A stretch of 64,000 nt of DNA, from NCBI GenBank assembly GCA_009809945.1, contig WTPW01001640.1:48748-112747 (forward strand), given 5' to 3'. The position numbers and the translations under genes were made by a program. The DNA comes from Gigaspora margarita (Eukaryota > Glomeromycota > Glomeromycetes > Diversisporales > Gigasporaceae). This document shows positions 45,930 through 57,934 of the stretch, one piece after another (position 1 is the first letter of the stretch; each line of letters opens with the position of its first letter). The notes below the pieces were generated by a model. It made no database searches. It was given only the letters and a program-made list of their open reading frames with translations, and was not told the origin of the DNA.

Positions 45930-47700
45930 AAAATTATTTTAAACAGAAACTAAAAGCAGGTCAAAAGATAAGTATTGATTTCAATTTTTAGTCAAAGCTT
46001 TTTTTTTAATAAAAAAAAACTAATACTTTCTTTTTTGGGTCCGTATTATTTCGCCAACAATCACTTCTCCGACATAACATTTCACCGACAAATATTCACC
46101 AACAAGTTCATTTTACTGACAGTTTGTTTCACCGAAGCTCATTTTACCAACAAGTTTTTTGTAAAAAGCACACTAACTTTAATCCTAATTCTGCCTGACC
46201 CTACCTAACCCTAATGACAATGACCAGAATTACTTTGCCGGTGAAATGAGCTTCGTTCAAATAAACTGTCGGTAAAATGAACTTGTCAGTAAATAATTGT
46301 CAGTGAAATGTTATATCAGTGAAGTGATTGTTGGCAAAATAATTGCCACCCTCTTTTTTTTTAGTAGGTTTTTTAGATCGTTAGAATGTTTAGAATATGG
46401 AGTAAATAAAACACAAATTGGAACTTGAAAAAGCTAGATCAGAGCGTGAAACTAGTTAAGTATTAGATTTTCATTCTCTTATTTTAGATTCTACTTTTTT
46501 CTTTTTTTTAAAAAATACGAACTAACAATTTCTTTTCTTTATTGTTCTTTTTTTTTTGACCTGGTTGCAAGATTTTGATTTGGGTAAGAAACTAGAGCAT
46601 GTAACAAATATAAGTAGTGACTACATTATCTTGTTCTCGGTTCTCATTTCTTTTTTTTTGGAATTTAACTAGCAATTTCTTCTTTTCGCAGGTTTTGTTT
46701 CGTTAAAATGGTTGGAACGCAGAATGGAGATTTGAATTTGGTGTGAAAAACTGGAACTTTGCACAAGCAATACCAGTAAGTACCAAGTACCAGCTTCCAT
46801 TTTCTTGTTCTAGCTTTTATTTTTTTTTTAAAAAAAAAAATATGAACTATCGATTTCTTCTATTTGTAGGTCTTTATTTTGTAATGCAAAATAGACTCAA
46901 AAATATTAATCTGGGTAAGAAACTGGGGCATGGAACAAATATAAGTACTGGTTATATTCCCTTGTTCTAGGTTCTTGTTTCTTTTTTTTCAGAATTTAGC
47001 TAACATTTTCTTTTTTTTATAGGTCTTTGCTTCGTTAAAATGATTGGAACATGGAATGGACTTGGAGATTTGGATTTGAAGTAAAAAACTAAAACTTTGG
47101 ACAAGCAATAAGTACCAAGTACCAGCTTTTATTTTATTGTTTTAGTTTTATTTTTTTTAAAAAAAAATCTGAACTAACAATTTCTTTTTTTTGTAGGTTT
47201 TTATTTTGTTAGAGCAGTTGGAACACAAAATGGACTCAAAGATTTTGATTTGGATGAGTAGATCAAACACAAGTACCAGTTATATTCTCTCTTGTTGTTT
47301 TTATTTCTTTTTTTTTTCAGAATTTAACTTTTTTTCGTAGGTCTTTGCTTCGTTAAAGCAGTTAGAACGTGAAATGAACTTGGGATTGGAATTTGAGAAG
47401 GAAACCAGAGATAAGTATTGGTTTCTATTTCCTTGTTATATATTTAATTTTCTTTTTTTTTTAGAATATAAACTAAAAACTTTTCTTTTTGTAGATCTTT
47501 TTTCATTGAAATGGGTAGAATATGAAATGAACTTGACGATGTGAATCTGGGTAAAAGCCAAAACATTAAATAAGTGCTAGTTTCTATTCCTTGTTCTGGA
47601 TTCAATTGTTTTCTTTTTCAAAATAAGAACTAATTTTCTTCTTTTTTATAGGTTTTTTGTTTCATTAAACATAGGGCACTTAATTCAAGGTTCATATTTT
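45930..47700 (+). repeat. Exon-like tandem array 3
   Basis: About nine units of ~130-190 bp. Each has a T-rich tract ending in TTTTTGTAGGTCTTTGCTTC or a variant, then GTTAAAATGRTTGGAACRYG, GAATGGACTTGGAGATTTG and GGTAAGAAACTGG-like words, ending in ATAAGTAYYRGTTT. One unit has GAAACCA…ATAAGTA…TGGTTTC (47401-47425) as a hairpin. It shares layout with arrays 1 and 2 but has its own block sequence. A MITE (46037-46351) is inserted in one T tract. Confidence 0.75.
46037..46351. mobile_element. MITE with ~100-bp inverted arms
   Basis: Arms from GGGTCCGTATTATTTCGCCA and inverse GGGTGGCAATTATTTTGCCA pair over about 100 bases. They are full of CACCGACA/TTCACCAACA-like direct repeats. An 8-bp duplication TCTTTTTT (46029-46036, 46352-46359) lies in a T-rich tract, so it is suggestive only. 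Confidence 0.8.
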
Positions 47701-49024
47701 AGTCATGGTGGTTTATGAGATCATAGCATGGTTATTATATGATAATTGATGAATTCGAGATTTTATTTTATAAACAATGTATTATTTAAACTTTATTTTA
47801 ATAAAAAATAATAATAATAAATATACAATACTGTAATAAATCATGACCACAATTATTGTTGAATTGTTTATTAAAACAAGATATATTTATACTATCGTAT
47901 ATCAATTACAGCTAATTACTATTTTTCGATAGGTTCTTCCGTGAAATCTTCATTTGTTCTTTAGCGCCATTCTTGTTCTTGGTTTTGTTGCCATTCCTAT
48001 TCTACTTTCTTTCTTGTTTTTGACTACTGGTCTTGCTATTGTCCCTGTTCCGTTTTCTTAGTTCTAAAAAAAAAACTGATTAATTAAATAAATTAAAAAA
48101 AAGCTAATAAAATAAATAAATAAATTAAAAAAAAAACTAAGTTAATAAATTAATAAAAAAAAAAACTGTTAAGTTAATAAATTAAAAAAAAACACCTGAT
48201 TTGTTATTAAATAAATTAAAAAAATGTACTTAATTAAAATTAAAAAAAAATAAATTAATTATGATAATAAAAAATAAATAAATTAGAGCTTGGAAACTGG
48301 GTTATTTTATATATTAAACCTGGTTTTAACACTCTTTTTTTAATAAAATTTTTTAAGTATATGTAATCGACCAATCGAATTTGATCACATGCATCCCATG
48401 CTCATGTCGAGCAAGCATCCTTAAAATATACCCAGGGTATAGGCTCTAACCTATAACCTCTAAATAAATAAACTAAATTTAAAATAGCTATCATGTGCTA
48501 ACAAAATTGAGAAACCAGGATAAAATCTATACCCCCAGTACAGGCTTAAACAGCCCATGTCGAGCATGTAATACACATGATCAAATTTGATTGCCTGATC
48601 ACAGTGTCGCCATGGCTATAAAATAACATCCTAATAAAAAAATATAAATAAAATTTTTTTAAAAAATAATTTAATATTAAAAAAAAAAACATAGTTAAAA
48701 AAAGTTAAAATAAAAATTATAAAAAAAAATAATAAAATAATTTAAAACAATAATATAATAATTTAATTAAAATAAAATAAAAATAAAAAATATTGTTAAC
48801 TAATTAAAAATATATATAAATTTATAATTTTAAATAATTTGTATGCTATAAAGTCATTAGATATTTATGGTTTTTATTTTTAATAAACTTATTATATTAA
48901 TCCTATATATTTATTTAATTTATATTTTAAATTTATATTTTTAATTTTTATATAATTTAATTTAATATTTAATATTGTATTTTAAACTAGTAATACAAAT
49001 CAATAAAAAATTTTAATTATTATA
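47701..49024. other. AT-rich, no gene; contains a foldback
   Basis: Long A/T homopolymer stretches. At about 48290-48640 there is an inverted pair: ATCACATGCATCCCATGCTC and its partner ATCATGTGTATTACATGCTC, with outer words GGGTTATTTTATA and TATAAAATAAC. This is probably a decayed TIR element. Confidence 0.55.
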
Positions 49025-49370
49025 AAACGCACTTATGGTGTTTTACCACCATAGGTAAATTAGATTTGCAAATCTGTGTAACAAAAACAAAAAATAAATT
49101 TTTTATAAAACAAAAAAATAAATTTTGATTACTTTAGGGTTAGGGTGAGGCCTAGGATTTTATCGGGGCATTAGTATATACAAAATTTTGCAAGGAATTT
49201 TTTTTATTAGAGCTCCAAAGTTGGTTTCATAAGCAAAATTTTGATATATGAATGTTTTTTTTAAAAAAAATAAACAAAAAACGAAATTTTATGTTACACC
49301 TGATCTTAAATTTTGATTGGCTATTCTAATAGTTTTGTGTAACATGGTGTAAAACACCATAGGTGCGTTT
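49025..49370. mobile_element. Tc1/mariner-like MITE, 346 bp
   Basis: Ends AAACGCACTTATGGTGTTTT and inverse AAACGCACCTATGGTGTTTT are flanked by TA (49023-49024, 49371-49372). Inside is TAGGGTTAGGGTGAGG, which gives a telomere-like look. Confidence 0.82.
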
Positions 49371-49540
49371 TAGTAAAACTCAAAAATTTAATCAATTAAT
49401 CAATTTTATTTAGCCAATTAATTAGTTGCCCAATCAATTAATCTACTAATTAAATAATTTATTAATTACTGCTCTGGACGCATACCAGTTTCCAGTTCCT
49501 AGTAAATAGCAATCAAGGAACATGTTCTATGTCTGATATG

Positions 49541-50064
49541 GGAGTATTTATAAATAACATTTTGTACCCCTACATAGTAGCTCTTGATCCTTCTCTCCTA
49601 GACTATATAAAAAAAATTTTTTAAATTCATATGTTTATATATAAAATTTTATAAAAACTTGGATATATTATGATACAGTAAATTAATTTGGATGATTTTA
49701 GTACTATTGGATTCGTCTCTATGATAAGAATCCAATAGTACTAAAATCATTTTATTTGGATTACTAGATCAAGAATTATTTACAAAAAACTATTGATTAT
49801 ATAGTAATTTTATAAGATAATAACCAATAGTGTTTTGTTAATAAATCTTGATCCAGTGATCCAAATTAAAAAATTTTAATACCATTTGAATTTTCTCTTC
49901 AAGATGATTCAAATAGTACCAAAATCATCCAATTCGGACCTCTGGATCAAGATTTAGACAAATTTTTATATAAAAAATTATATTATATTTTTTGACCCCT
50001 CTACTTATTAGAAAAATGTTATATTTTGGGGACCCCCAAGTATAATGTTATTTCTGGATGCCTT
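49541..50064. mobile_element. Decayed copy of the GGGGGCATCC MITE
   Basis: Follows 29600-30135 throughout (TACCCCTACATAGTAGCTCT, the internal hairpins, GGACCCCC before the right end), but both termini are mutated and no TTA pair remains. Confidence 0.8.
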
Positions 50065-50214
50065 CTATATACTACTAATTTGATTAAATCTTTTCTGTAG
50101 CTATTTCTTTTCTTTTAATTAGCAATCCTGCCTTTATTATCTATTATATATGGATTAGTTTATATTAGAGATGAGCACTTTTGCATGAACACTGCATACT
50201 ATATAAAATGTTTT
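50065..50214. other. Short AT-rich spacer
   Basis: No feature recognised. Confidence 0.5.
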
Positions 50215-50499
50215 AAAATACTGCATTTTGACCATAAAAAATTTTATAAGCTACTCTCTTTTGGTCAAAAAACTTAAAATGTCTTTAACCCAAAAATAAG
50301 CTGCCCTACGATTAACAATAGTCACCAAATAGTAAAATCCAAATTCTATTATAAAAATCGATTATTATCACTTAAGTAAACTTATTCAGGAGATCAAAAT
50401 ATATGCATAATATAATTTTTAGCAAGATTGAAAAACATTTTATTATTTGACTTTTAATTTTTATGTTTGACAAAAAAATTAAAATTTGTTAAAAATATA

Positions 50500-50547
<48 letters not shown>

Positions 50548-51905
50548 TGCTTTGACAGTCTTACTGGTACTACATTAATAAGTTTATATACATAAAATTT
50601 TACGTATTTAAAACCCTCCAATTGCAAGTCCAATATCATCCAGCTGCAGAAATCGTGCCCAGATGCGACCTGTCGCACTAATTTTTGACAGAAAATTAGG
50701 GACTTTCGTCAGCCCTGTCAAAGACTAACTTTTAGATTCTTCCTACCTAAGCCACCAGATAGGATAATCTTATCCTAAATGAAAAGAAAAGAAAGAAAAC
50801 AAGTAAAAGAAAATAAAAGGGAAGACAAAAAAGGGGGAAAAACTATCTTAACCTAAACGAATAACCAAAATATCAGAAAAAATAAATGGAGACAAAGATA
50901 GAAAAAACAAAAAAAACAATGACAGAACTGAAAAAAGTGTACTATTAAACCTGTACAAGATAATAAAAATTATATACTACAATAAACAGACTAGTCTCTA
51001 CTCTATATCTATTTATGTACTATATATAAGGTCAGTAAAAATTATAAAAAAACCGGAACGACTGTAGAGAACGCAGCGCCTTATAAAACCTTCTAGAAAG
51101 AAATTTCATATCGGGTTTTCCTCCAAAAAACTCACGTGTTCTTCATTGTTTATTCCGTTGGACCTGGAACTCACTCGTGACTTGACTCCAATTAGGTAGG
51201 TGCCTTTCCAATTTGGATGACGTAAACAATGCCGATCTTTTGGAGGAAGTAAGCTAAATTTTCCACTTTTTGGTGAAATTTCGAAAAGCCCAAGGAGAAA
51301 TATCGATAATACCAAACTTTTAAGGAGAGTAAGTTTTATGCCTTAAGGAATAAAATATCTAACCAAAAGTCTACTTCCGTCTAAGCTTCTGTATCTTCTG
51401 ACAAAAAACTCCAGGATTATTGCCCTACTACATCTTCTATAGTAACGAAGTCTTCTACCCGGAGAGCCAAACCCAGAAGAAGAAATCCTTTTCAGCTCTA
51501 TTTCAGTTATCTCACATCCGATCTAAAACTCTTGGTCCAAGTCGCTTCTAGATAGAGCCTTTGTTGTGTGCAAATATATCAACTTCAAAGTTTTCATAGG
51601 TCAGGTTTTTGTGGAAAGTTTGGTACGAGGGATCATCGGAAAGAGTTGTGTAAAAAAAATATATTCAATAAACGTAAAAATTAAAAATTAATAATAAAAA
51701 ATTATTCAATTTGTATAAAAATTTTGAAAAATATATATTTTTATCTTTTAAACATATTTACTTAAGCGCTTATAATCGATTTACATATTAAAATTTAGAC
51801 TTTACTATATAGCGACTACTAAGAATTGCTAAAACCTCTCTTTCATCCACTTCTAATTTTTTGTATAGCTTATTTTCGAATACATACAGAATATAAATTG
51901 TTTAT
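50215..51905. mobile_element. Foldback element split at its loop by a retroposon
   Basis: The left arm (50240-50500) and right arm (51660-51900) are inverted partners. They share AAAAATAAGCTRCC/AGCTTATTTTC, AGTCRCYAAATAGTAAAATC, AATCGATTATTATCACTTAA and GTAAACTTATTCAGG. The poly(A) retroposon 50511-51655 lies exactly between them. One-arm relatives are at 27.76 kb and 12.29 kb. Confidence 0.7.
50511..51655 (-). mobile_element. Poly(A)-tailed retroposon fragment
   Basis: On the minus strand the 3' end is a poly(A) run (T50518-50545 on plus). The body is richer in G+C than its surroundings. A 69-codon open frame (51315-51106) reads PPKDRHCLRHPNWKGTYLIG then SRVSSRSNGINNEEHVSFLE. The conserved-looking His/Cys/Trp spacing suggests a small nucleic-acid-binding segment, which I do not recognise with certainty. 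AAAAATATAT-like words at both edges may be the target duplication. It is either a 5'-truncated LINE/SINE or a processed transcript. Confidence 0.5.
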
Positions 51906-51980
51906 TATAAATTCAATAGCCTCTTTTTCTGCTTTTAAATTGATACTTTACAAGGTAATGTTTTCTTTCTTTATTGTTAT

Positions 51981-52813
51981 AGGACCCCAGATATCTCTCA
52001 TATAGGTCATAACCAGTGTTCGAAATTAGTGTTCTCAGAGTTCTCATGAGAACACTATTTTAAATTTGTGCACAGTAAAAATTTTTTATTGTTCTCAATT
52101 AAAATTTTTTTGAGAACAATAAAATAAAATAGTGTTCTCATAAATAGTAATTAGTAATTACATGAAATTGTTATCTGTTATACCAAATTAGAAATAAATG
52201 AATACAACTAATTGTAATCATAGATTATCAAAATTATTTAGTTGAAATTACATATAATTACTATAGCATATATGAAAAAATATGCTTTAACTTATATTCA
52301 TATATAGATGTGCTAATAGAAATTAAGTTAAATTTTTATATTTACCCTATACCATTTATGCTTTTATAGGTAATATTATAACATTAGTTATATAGCTAAA
52401 AAGGTACATATCAGATATATTTTAATATTTTGTATGGCATATGATATATTTTTAAAATTTTTTTTTAGTGAGTATAAGTAAACACTTATAGTATTATGCT
52501 GTTCTCATGAGAACAGTGTTTGAGTCCGAAATTTCGAACACTGGTCATAACTGGATTTTGGCCAATTTTGATCTAATTTGCTAAAAATAACAAAATCTAT
52601 TTACTTTAATAACTTCTAATCTAGTAATCAGAATTGAATAAACTTTTTTTTGTTAGATGCGTCTCAATGAGAGCTTCATTTTAAAAAAAGTTCATTCAAA
52701 TTGGACTACTGGGTGCCAAGATAATTGCCAAACCCATTTTTTGCTTCTCAAATTTTAGGTATTTTTGCTGAAAAATTTCAAGTATGACCTTTATACTAGA
52801 TGTCTGGGGTCCT
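51981..52813. mobile_element. hAT element, AGGACCCCG family, mid-sized copy
   Basis: Ends AGGACCCCAGATATCTCTCA and inverse AGGACCCCAGACATCTAGTA have the exact 8-bp duplication ATTGTTAT (51973-51980, 52814-52821). About 300 bp remain after removing the nested element at 52014-52543. The interior shares TTTGCTAAAA and GATCTGC-like words with the 21444-23613 copy. Confidence 0.9.
52014..52543. mobile_element. hAT MITE with TTCTCATGAGAA palindromes, 530 bp
   Basis: Termini CAGTGTTCGAAATT and its inverse have the exact 8-bp duplication GTCATAAC (52006-52013, 52544-52551). The palindrome TTCTCATGAGAACA lies near both ends (52045, 52503) with GTGTTCTCA repeats. Confidence 0.92.
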
Positions 52814-52821
52814 ATTGTTAT

Positions 52822-53389
52822 TTTGCATTAAAGATAAATCTTTAGAATTATCTGTTATCATAAAAATTCTAAAATAAAATTAAAAAAGTTAGATAAAATA
52901 TTTTTGTATAAATGCATATTGCATTAATGTCTGTATGCTACAAGAATGATACATTTGTATGAAATTTTTTAAAATGCCGCATTTTGACTATCTTTAGTTT
53001 ATATATATTACTATACAATATACAAAAACTATCTATTGATAATTTTTTATTATCACAATAAAGACTTGCACAGTTACTTCAATTAGTATCTATATATAAT
53101 CTGCTGCAACAACTATTCTCTTTCTAGAAAGTTCTTCAATTTACTAAGAATTTTAGGTAATCAATAGTAGCTGTTAGTGTCATCAAGATTGCTAACTTTT
53201 TTTAATCTTCTTTATCTAGCCTTTAGGATATAGAATATTTAAATCTATATCTATATGAACAAAAGATAATTATAAAAATCAAAAAGAAACTAAAAAAAAG
53301 GTATAATACTACAAAACCTAAACAATATTCAAAAATGAACCAAATAAAATAAAAAAAAAATAAAAAAAAAACAAAAAAAAAACAAAATT
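52822..53389. other. AT-rich, no gene seen
   Basis: Nothing recognised; A-runs near 53340-53390. Confidence 0.5.
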
Positions 53390-54055
53390 ATTATTCCTTA
53401 AAAGGTCCTGCAGGCAAATTTGCCTGCAATTTTGAAAATATTTAAGGTTTTTTTAAATAAAACAACAAATAAATAATTTAGAAATTTTTTATTTTATATA
53501 ATATATTATTTAAAATATATTTTATTAACTTTATTATAAAAATTTTTAAAATTATTAAATAACTTTTAATTAATTAAAGTTCAAAGTTTGTGTAACTTTA
53601 GAGTTTACTATTAAATTTTTTTATATTTTCTAAAATTTTATATGTTTCCGAAGCTAAAAAAACTTTTTGCTCTTAAGACAAGTACTAATTTTTACAAGTA
53701 AATCATAAAACTTGTAATAATAAAAATTGTAATCCTTTATATAATCTATAAAGTTGTATTAAGAACAATAGATCTAAAATTAATATTCAAAGAGTTTGCC
53801 AAAAAGGTTTAAAATAATTTTTTAACTAAAAAATTTTTTTGAAATTTGTATATTTTGGGCTTATAAGCAACTACAATTTATTTTCTTATAATTTAAATAC
53901 AAATATAGCAAAAATATAATCTTTATTTTTAAATATTATTGTATAAAATTTTATTTAAATATTTTAAATATTTAAAAAACTAAATCAAAGAAATGTTTAA
54001 AGAAAAAATTGCAAGCAAATTTGCTTACAATTGCTTATCATTTAAGGAATAGTTT
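53390..54055. mobile_element. TIR element with GGCAAATTTGCC at both ends
   Basis: Left TTCCTTAAAAGGTCCTGCAG and inverse right TTCCTTAAATGATAAGCAAT are followed by AGGCAAATTTGCCTG (53411) and its decayed partner GCAAGCAAATTTGCTTAC (54011). It is the same family as the inner element at 42655-43310, including the long AT-rich interior. Confidence 0.65.
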
Positions 54056-54188
54056 GTATAACTAATTTAAAATTATATAAATTGTATAAAGTATTCTACT
54101 CTACTCACAGATCAAAATTATATATATCGGTATAATATTTGGTACCTGGTAAATAAGAATCAATTTAGTAGTTAAAAGAGAAACAATA

Positions 54189-54530
54189 CAGTTAGACCTT
54201 CATAAATGTAACCTCCATAAATACAATACCTCCTTAAATGCATGTTTTTGTCTTGTCTATAAAAAATTATTAGTAATAAATACATGCTCTATATTCTGTA
54301 AATGCATGTTCTTCCAAATAATTTTCTATATCATGCTACCTCCCTAAATGCACGTAGCTAGTCAAATGTTAGTATTTAAGATAGGTTATACAGTTTTTAG
54401 TAGAAGTTATACAAACTTGATGATTTAATCTTTAAAGCTGCAATTTAATTAGCTTTCTTTAAATGCAATACCTCCCTAAATGCATATTGTAGGCTTGTCT
54501 GTACATGTTGCATTTATAGAAGTTTGACTG
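54189..54530. mobile_element. Pogo/Tigger-like MITE, 342 bp
   Basis: Ends CAGTTAGACCTTCATAAATG and inverse CAGTCAAACTTCTATAAATG are flanked by TA (54187-54188, 54531-54532). They closely follow the pogo/Tigger consensus CAGTCAAACCTC. Internal direct repeats of CCTCCCTAAATGCA occur. Confidence 0.88.
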
Positions 54531-54532
54531 TA

Positions 54533-54888
54533 ATTAATATGTGTATATATATATTTTTTAAATTGCATAGTTGTATAGAGATTGTATAACAATATTGTCT
54601 ACTGGAACATTTTAGTGAAAATTACTAGAACTGGATGATTACTGAAACTAACTGGAACAAATAAATAAAATATTTGCTTCCAGTGGTAGATTGTCCCTGG
54701 ACCCTTCTAGTAGAGATTTTTGATTTCTAGTGAAGATTTTTAGCACTAGAAGAAGGTTCTAGTAACTTTTAGTAACTTCTAGTGGCTTCTAGTGGTATTT
54801 GACTTTCTGTTACTCATATTTAATATTATGGATGAATATTTAAATTTGTAAACTTTGATATTGATAAAATAATTATTTTATTTATATA
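54533..54888. other. Spacer with CTTCTAGTGG repeats
   Basis: About 54700-54790 has short degenerate repeats of TTCTAGTGG/TTTTAGTAAC, and similar words recur at 56740-56850. No gene seen. Confidence 0.5.
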
Positions 54889-55066
54889 TGTTGTGCCCCA
54901 AATGCAAATCAGCCTAGTTGTCAATTGGGACAGCCCAAATGTCAATATTTATAGGCAAAATAAAAAACTGGCCTAATCTAACCTTACCTAACCATGACAT
55001 CTGGGCTAAATTGATTTTTAATTTGGCCAGATTGATAACTGGACCGATTTTTATTTGGGGCATGAC
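54889..55066. mobile_element. Small TIR element with TGCCCCAAAT ends
   Basis: The left TTGTGCCCCAAATGCAAATC pairs with the inverse of GATTTTTATTTGGGGCATGA. The flanks are TATATA-rich, so a duplication cannot be judged. Confidence 0.7.
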
Positions 55067-55323
55067 ATATATATAATATAGTAGTAAACAAAATTTTTTA
55101 CATTTTATATTTTTTAAAAGAGATTACAAATATTACAAAAATTTTACTACTATTTTGTATCACTTGATTAGATATAACCCAAATATTGTCACACAAATAC
55201 AAAATTTAAAAAATCTTTACTAACACCTTAAAGTACTTACTATAATTTTTAAATACTAATTCGTAAGTTCAAGCTAAAATACTATATAAAATCTCATTAT
55301 ATTTCATATAAAAAAGTTATTAG
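55067..55323. other. AT-rich spacer
   Basis: No gene; its last 13 bases (AAAAAGTTATTAG) are the 5' target duplication of the following retroposon. Confidence 0.6.
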
Positions 55324-56576
55324 CGGGGTATGGTGACTTAGAGAAGTTGGTAAGTTGTCACCCCAAGCAGCAGGTCTAGGGTTCAAATCCCACTAGCGAC
55401 GCTTTAAAAAATAGACCTTTGTTACAGTAACTATTTCTTCTCGTAGGTCCTTTGGTACACTATCTTGAATAGAAGCCATTGGGTACACAAAAATTCAAGG
55501 ATTGAAAAGTGGATACCCGCTTGGAAGTTCCAAATAAGGAAGTAGCAAAGATCTTTGATAGTGCTAACCATAATTGGAATATCAGAAACCGGAGTCAGAG
55601 AACTGGACGACATGATCCTTAAGGAGAGGGTCCACCAACCTGGCTGCCAGAGTCGCACTAGAGGAAAAGGACATGTGTTTTGGCAACATGTACCAAGGGG
55701 AGGGAGTCCATTCGGTATCTAAAGCCGGACCAACTGACCCTTTCGAGCTAACTGGTTTGGAAGTTTGGAAACACTAAGGAAGGACCGATAAGAAGGTTGT
55801 GGTGGGTATCGGAATTGGAGTGAACCTTGCAAGAGCAGACAGAACTTAATGGCTAATAAGAAGTAGAAGCATGGAGGTGTGTACATGTCAAGGCCTAACG
55901 GGTTCTAGGTGTACCCATATGGAAGTTCTTGGAGATTAAGGGAGGCCAAGACCACCAATACAGGATAGGCAGGTATAAATGCATGTAGAGTGCCTCATGG
56001 TTCACCAGAGCCTCATGATGCCATCCAACTATGCCTAATAGCTAGAAGTATTTGCGAAATATGTCTGGTCACTTGTCACCATAGCAGAAAATACAGTCAT
56101 TTGCACATTACTGAATTCAGAACACTAAATCTAGGGCCCCAAAGATGCAGAAAAATTTGCTAGTTGTGGTAGCATGCAGGCTTGAGATACTTATCCAATG
56201 TGGTAGAGGCAGCTGCATGGCTTGAGATACGAACTCCCAAGAAGTATGCTAGTAGGGGACCAGATACACCAATTTGGAAGTATAAAGCGCCTACCTGGCA
56301 ACTGACACCAAATTAGAAGTGATAATACTAGGTAGTGTAGGTAAAGTAGCAGATATGTGAATACCAATTGTTGGTTGGAGAGGGACGTCAAAGCCAGGTC
56401 AGCCATATAAATGGAAATATAGAAGGTTCTGGTAGGTTTAGGTTATGGTTAAATTAGTTCAAGTCTCGGTGCTTAGTAGTAGATAGTATAAAGATTGTAT
56501 AGCAATGTTGTAATGATCAATATACATTCAATAAAAACTAAAGGCGTGATCTTACCTTAATATATAAAAAAAAAAA
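55324..56576 (+). mobile_element. tRNA-headed SINE-like retroposon, copy 2 (least interrupted)
   Basis: The tRNA-like head has box-A-like GGTATGGTGACTTAGAGAAG (55327-55346) and box B GGTTCAAATCC (55380-55390), followed by CACTAGCGACG. A ~1.1 kb body and poly(A) tail (56566-56581) follow. The target duplication AAAAAGTTATTAG is at 55311-55323 and 56577-56589. This copy lacks the MITE found in copy 1 (empty site at about 56430). Short open frames are not conserved in frame between copies, so I call no protein. Confidence 0.88.
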
Positions 56577-56589
56577 AAAAAGTTATTAG

Positions 56590-57049
56590 TATAGAATGAG
56601 TTATTGTTAGTATTAGGATTATTGAGAAGGAATACAGTAAAAGTTGACATAATTAATACTTCATACCGGTAATTGATTTGCTCATGTCAGTAGACCGTCT
56701 CTATAGAAAATCATGTATATTTACTTCTGCATTTTTAGTAGTCAATATTATTTAAATTCTAGTAAATTTTTTTTTCAGTGAAAAACTTTACTGGAACTGC
56801 TAGAAGACTGGAAAAAATTAGTTTTCCAGTAGGATTCTAAAGTTTCAGTAGCAATACTGTTATATAATATATACTAAATTCTGTAAAATTTTTCTTAATT
56901 CAATACCAAACATAATGTATATATACTACTTTATCATCTGTAAATATTGATAAAAATAATTTATCTTAATTAAATAATAATGATTTAAATTATTTTATCA
57001 TATATAATTAATATTATATTTTTTTGAGATTAGATAAAAAATAGATAAT
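56590..57049. other. AT-rich, no gene seen
   Basis: Only short inverted AT repeats. Confidence 0.5.
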
Positions 57050-57610
57050 GATATGCTAATGCACTTAATTGATAATCCAGATAAGATCAGCACTATTACT
57101 ATATTGGGACAATAGTAAATTTTGGGGATAAGTACAATATAAACTTTTATTATATGCTAAAATCTGATAACTGTGACTATAGTAAGTAATTTTTTATTAA
57201 TTTAATAGCTCAAGTCAATTAATTGAAAGTTGTAGGGCTTACTAAGACATATCTAATTGTGATTAGATCATTTAAATTGGCCCAGTATACACTAAGATAT
57301 CACTAAAAAACGATTGGCTAGCTATATAAAATTCTATATAAACAAACTAGAAATTTTATATAGTTAGCCAATCGTTTTTTAGCGATATCTCAGTATACAC
57401 TAGGCCGATTTGAATGATCTAACTACTATTAGATATGTCTCAATGAGCTTTACAACTTTTCATTAATTGACTTGAGCTGTTAATTTAATAAAAAAATTAC
57501 TTACTATAGCTATAGTTGTCAGATTTTAACATATAATAAAAAATATAGTAATTTCCTTCAAACTCTAATATTAAATAGTGCCGATCTTATCTGGATCAGT
57601 AATTAAGAAC
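57050..57610. mobile_element. Foldback element, ~560 bp
   Basis: Two ~270-bp arms are inverted around ~57340. Paired words include ATCCAGATAAGATC…GATCTTATCTGGAT, AACGATTGGCTAGCTATATA and its inverse, and TTAGATCATTTAAATTGGCC with its partner. A short AT spacer continues to ~57700. Confidence 0.75.
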
Positions 57611-57729
57611 CATAATTCTAAATTAAATTTAATAATACTCACTTATTATAATTAGAATACAAAGCATTTATTCTGTTGTTAGTGAAAGCAAAAGATTTGA
57701 AGCAACTATAAGATGATATAAAAAATTTT

Positions 57730-57934
57730 TTTGGTTTTCATATCCCGGGCAGGTCAGAAATTGCTAGACCCCAAATTTTTTTTTTATAGCGCAATAAGTA
57801 AGTAGCCAATAGAAATGCACGATTATAATATTGAAAAGATAATACAGTAATACAATATTCGTTTTATTTATATAATAATTTTGTAATTTTACATTTGTTT
57901 AATTATTAACATGTTGTTTTTCTTTTTTATTCGT
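57730..57934. other. 3' flank of the DDE-type gene
   Basis: No feature beyond a T-run at 57777-57786. Confidence 0.4.
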
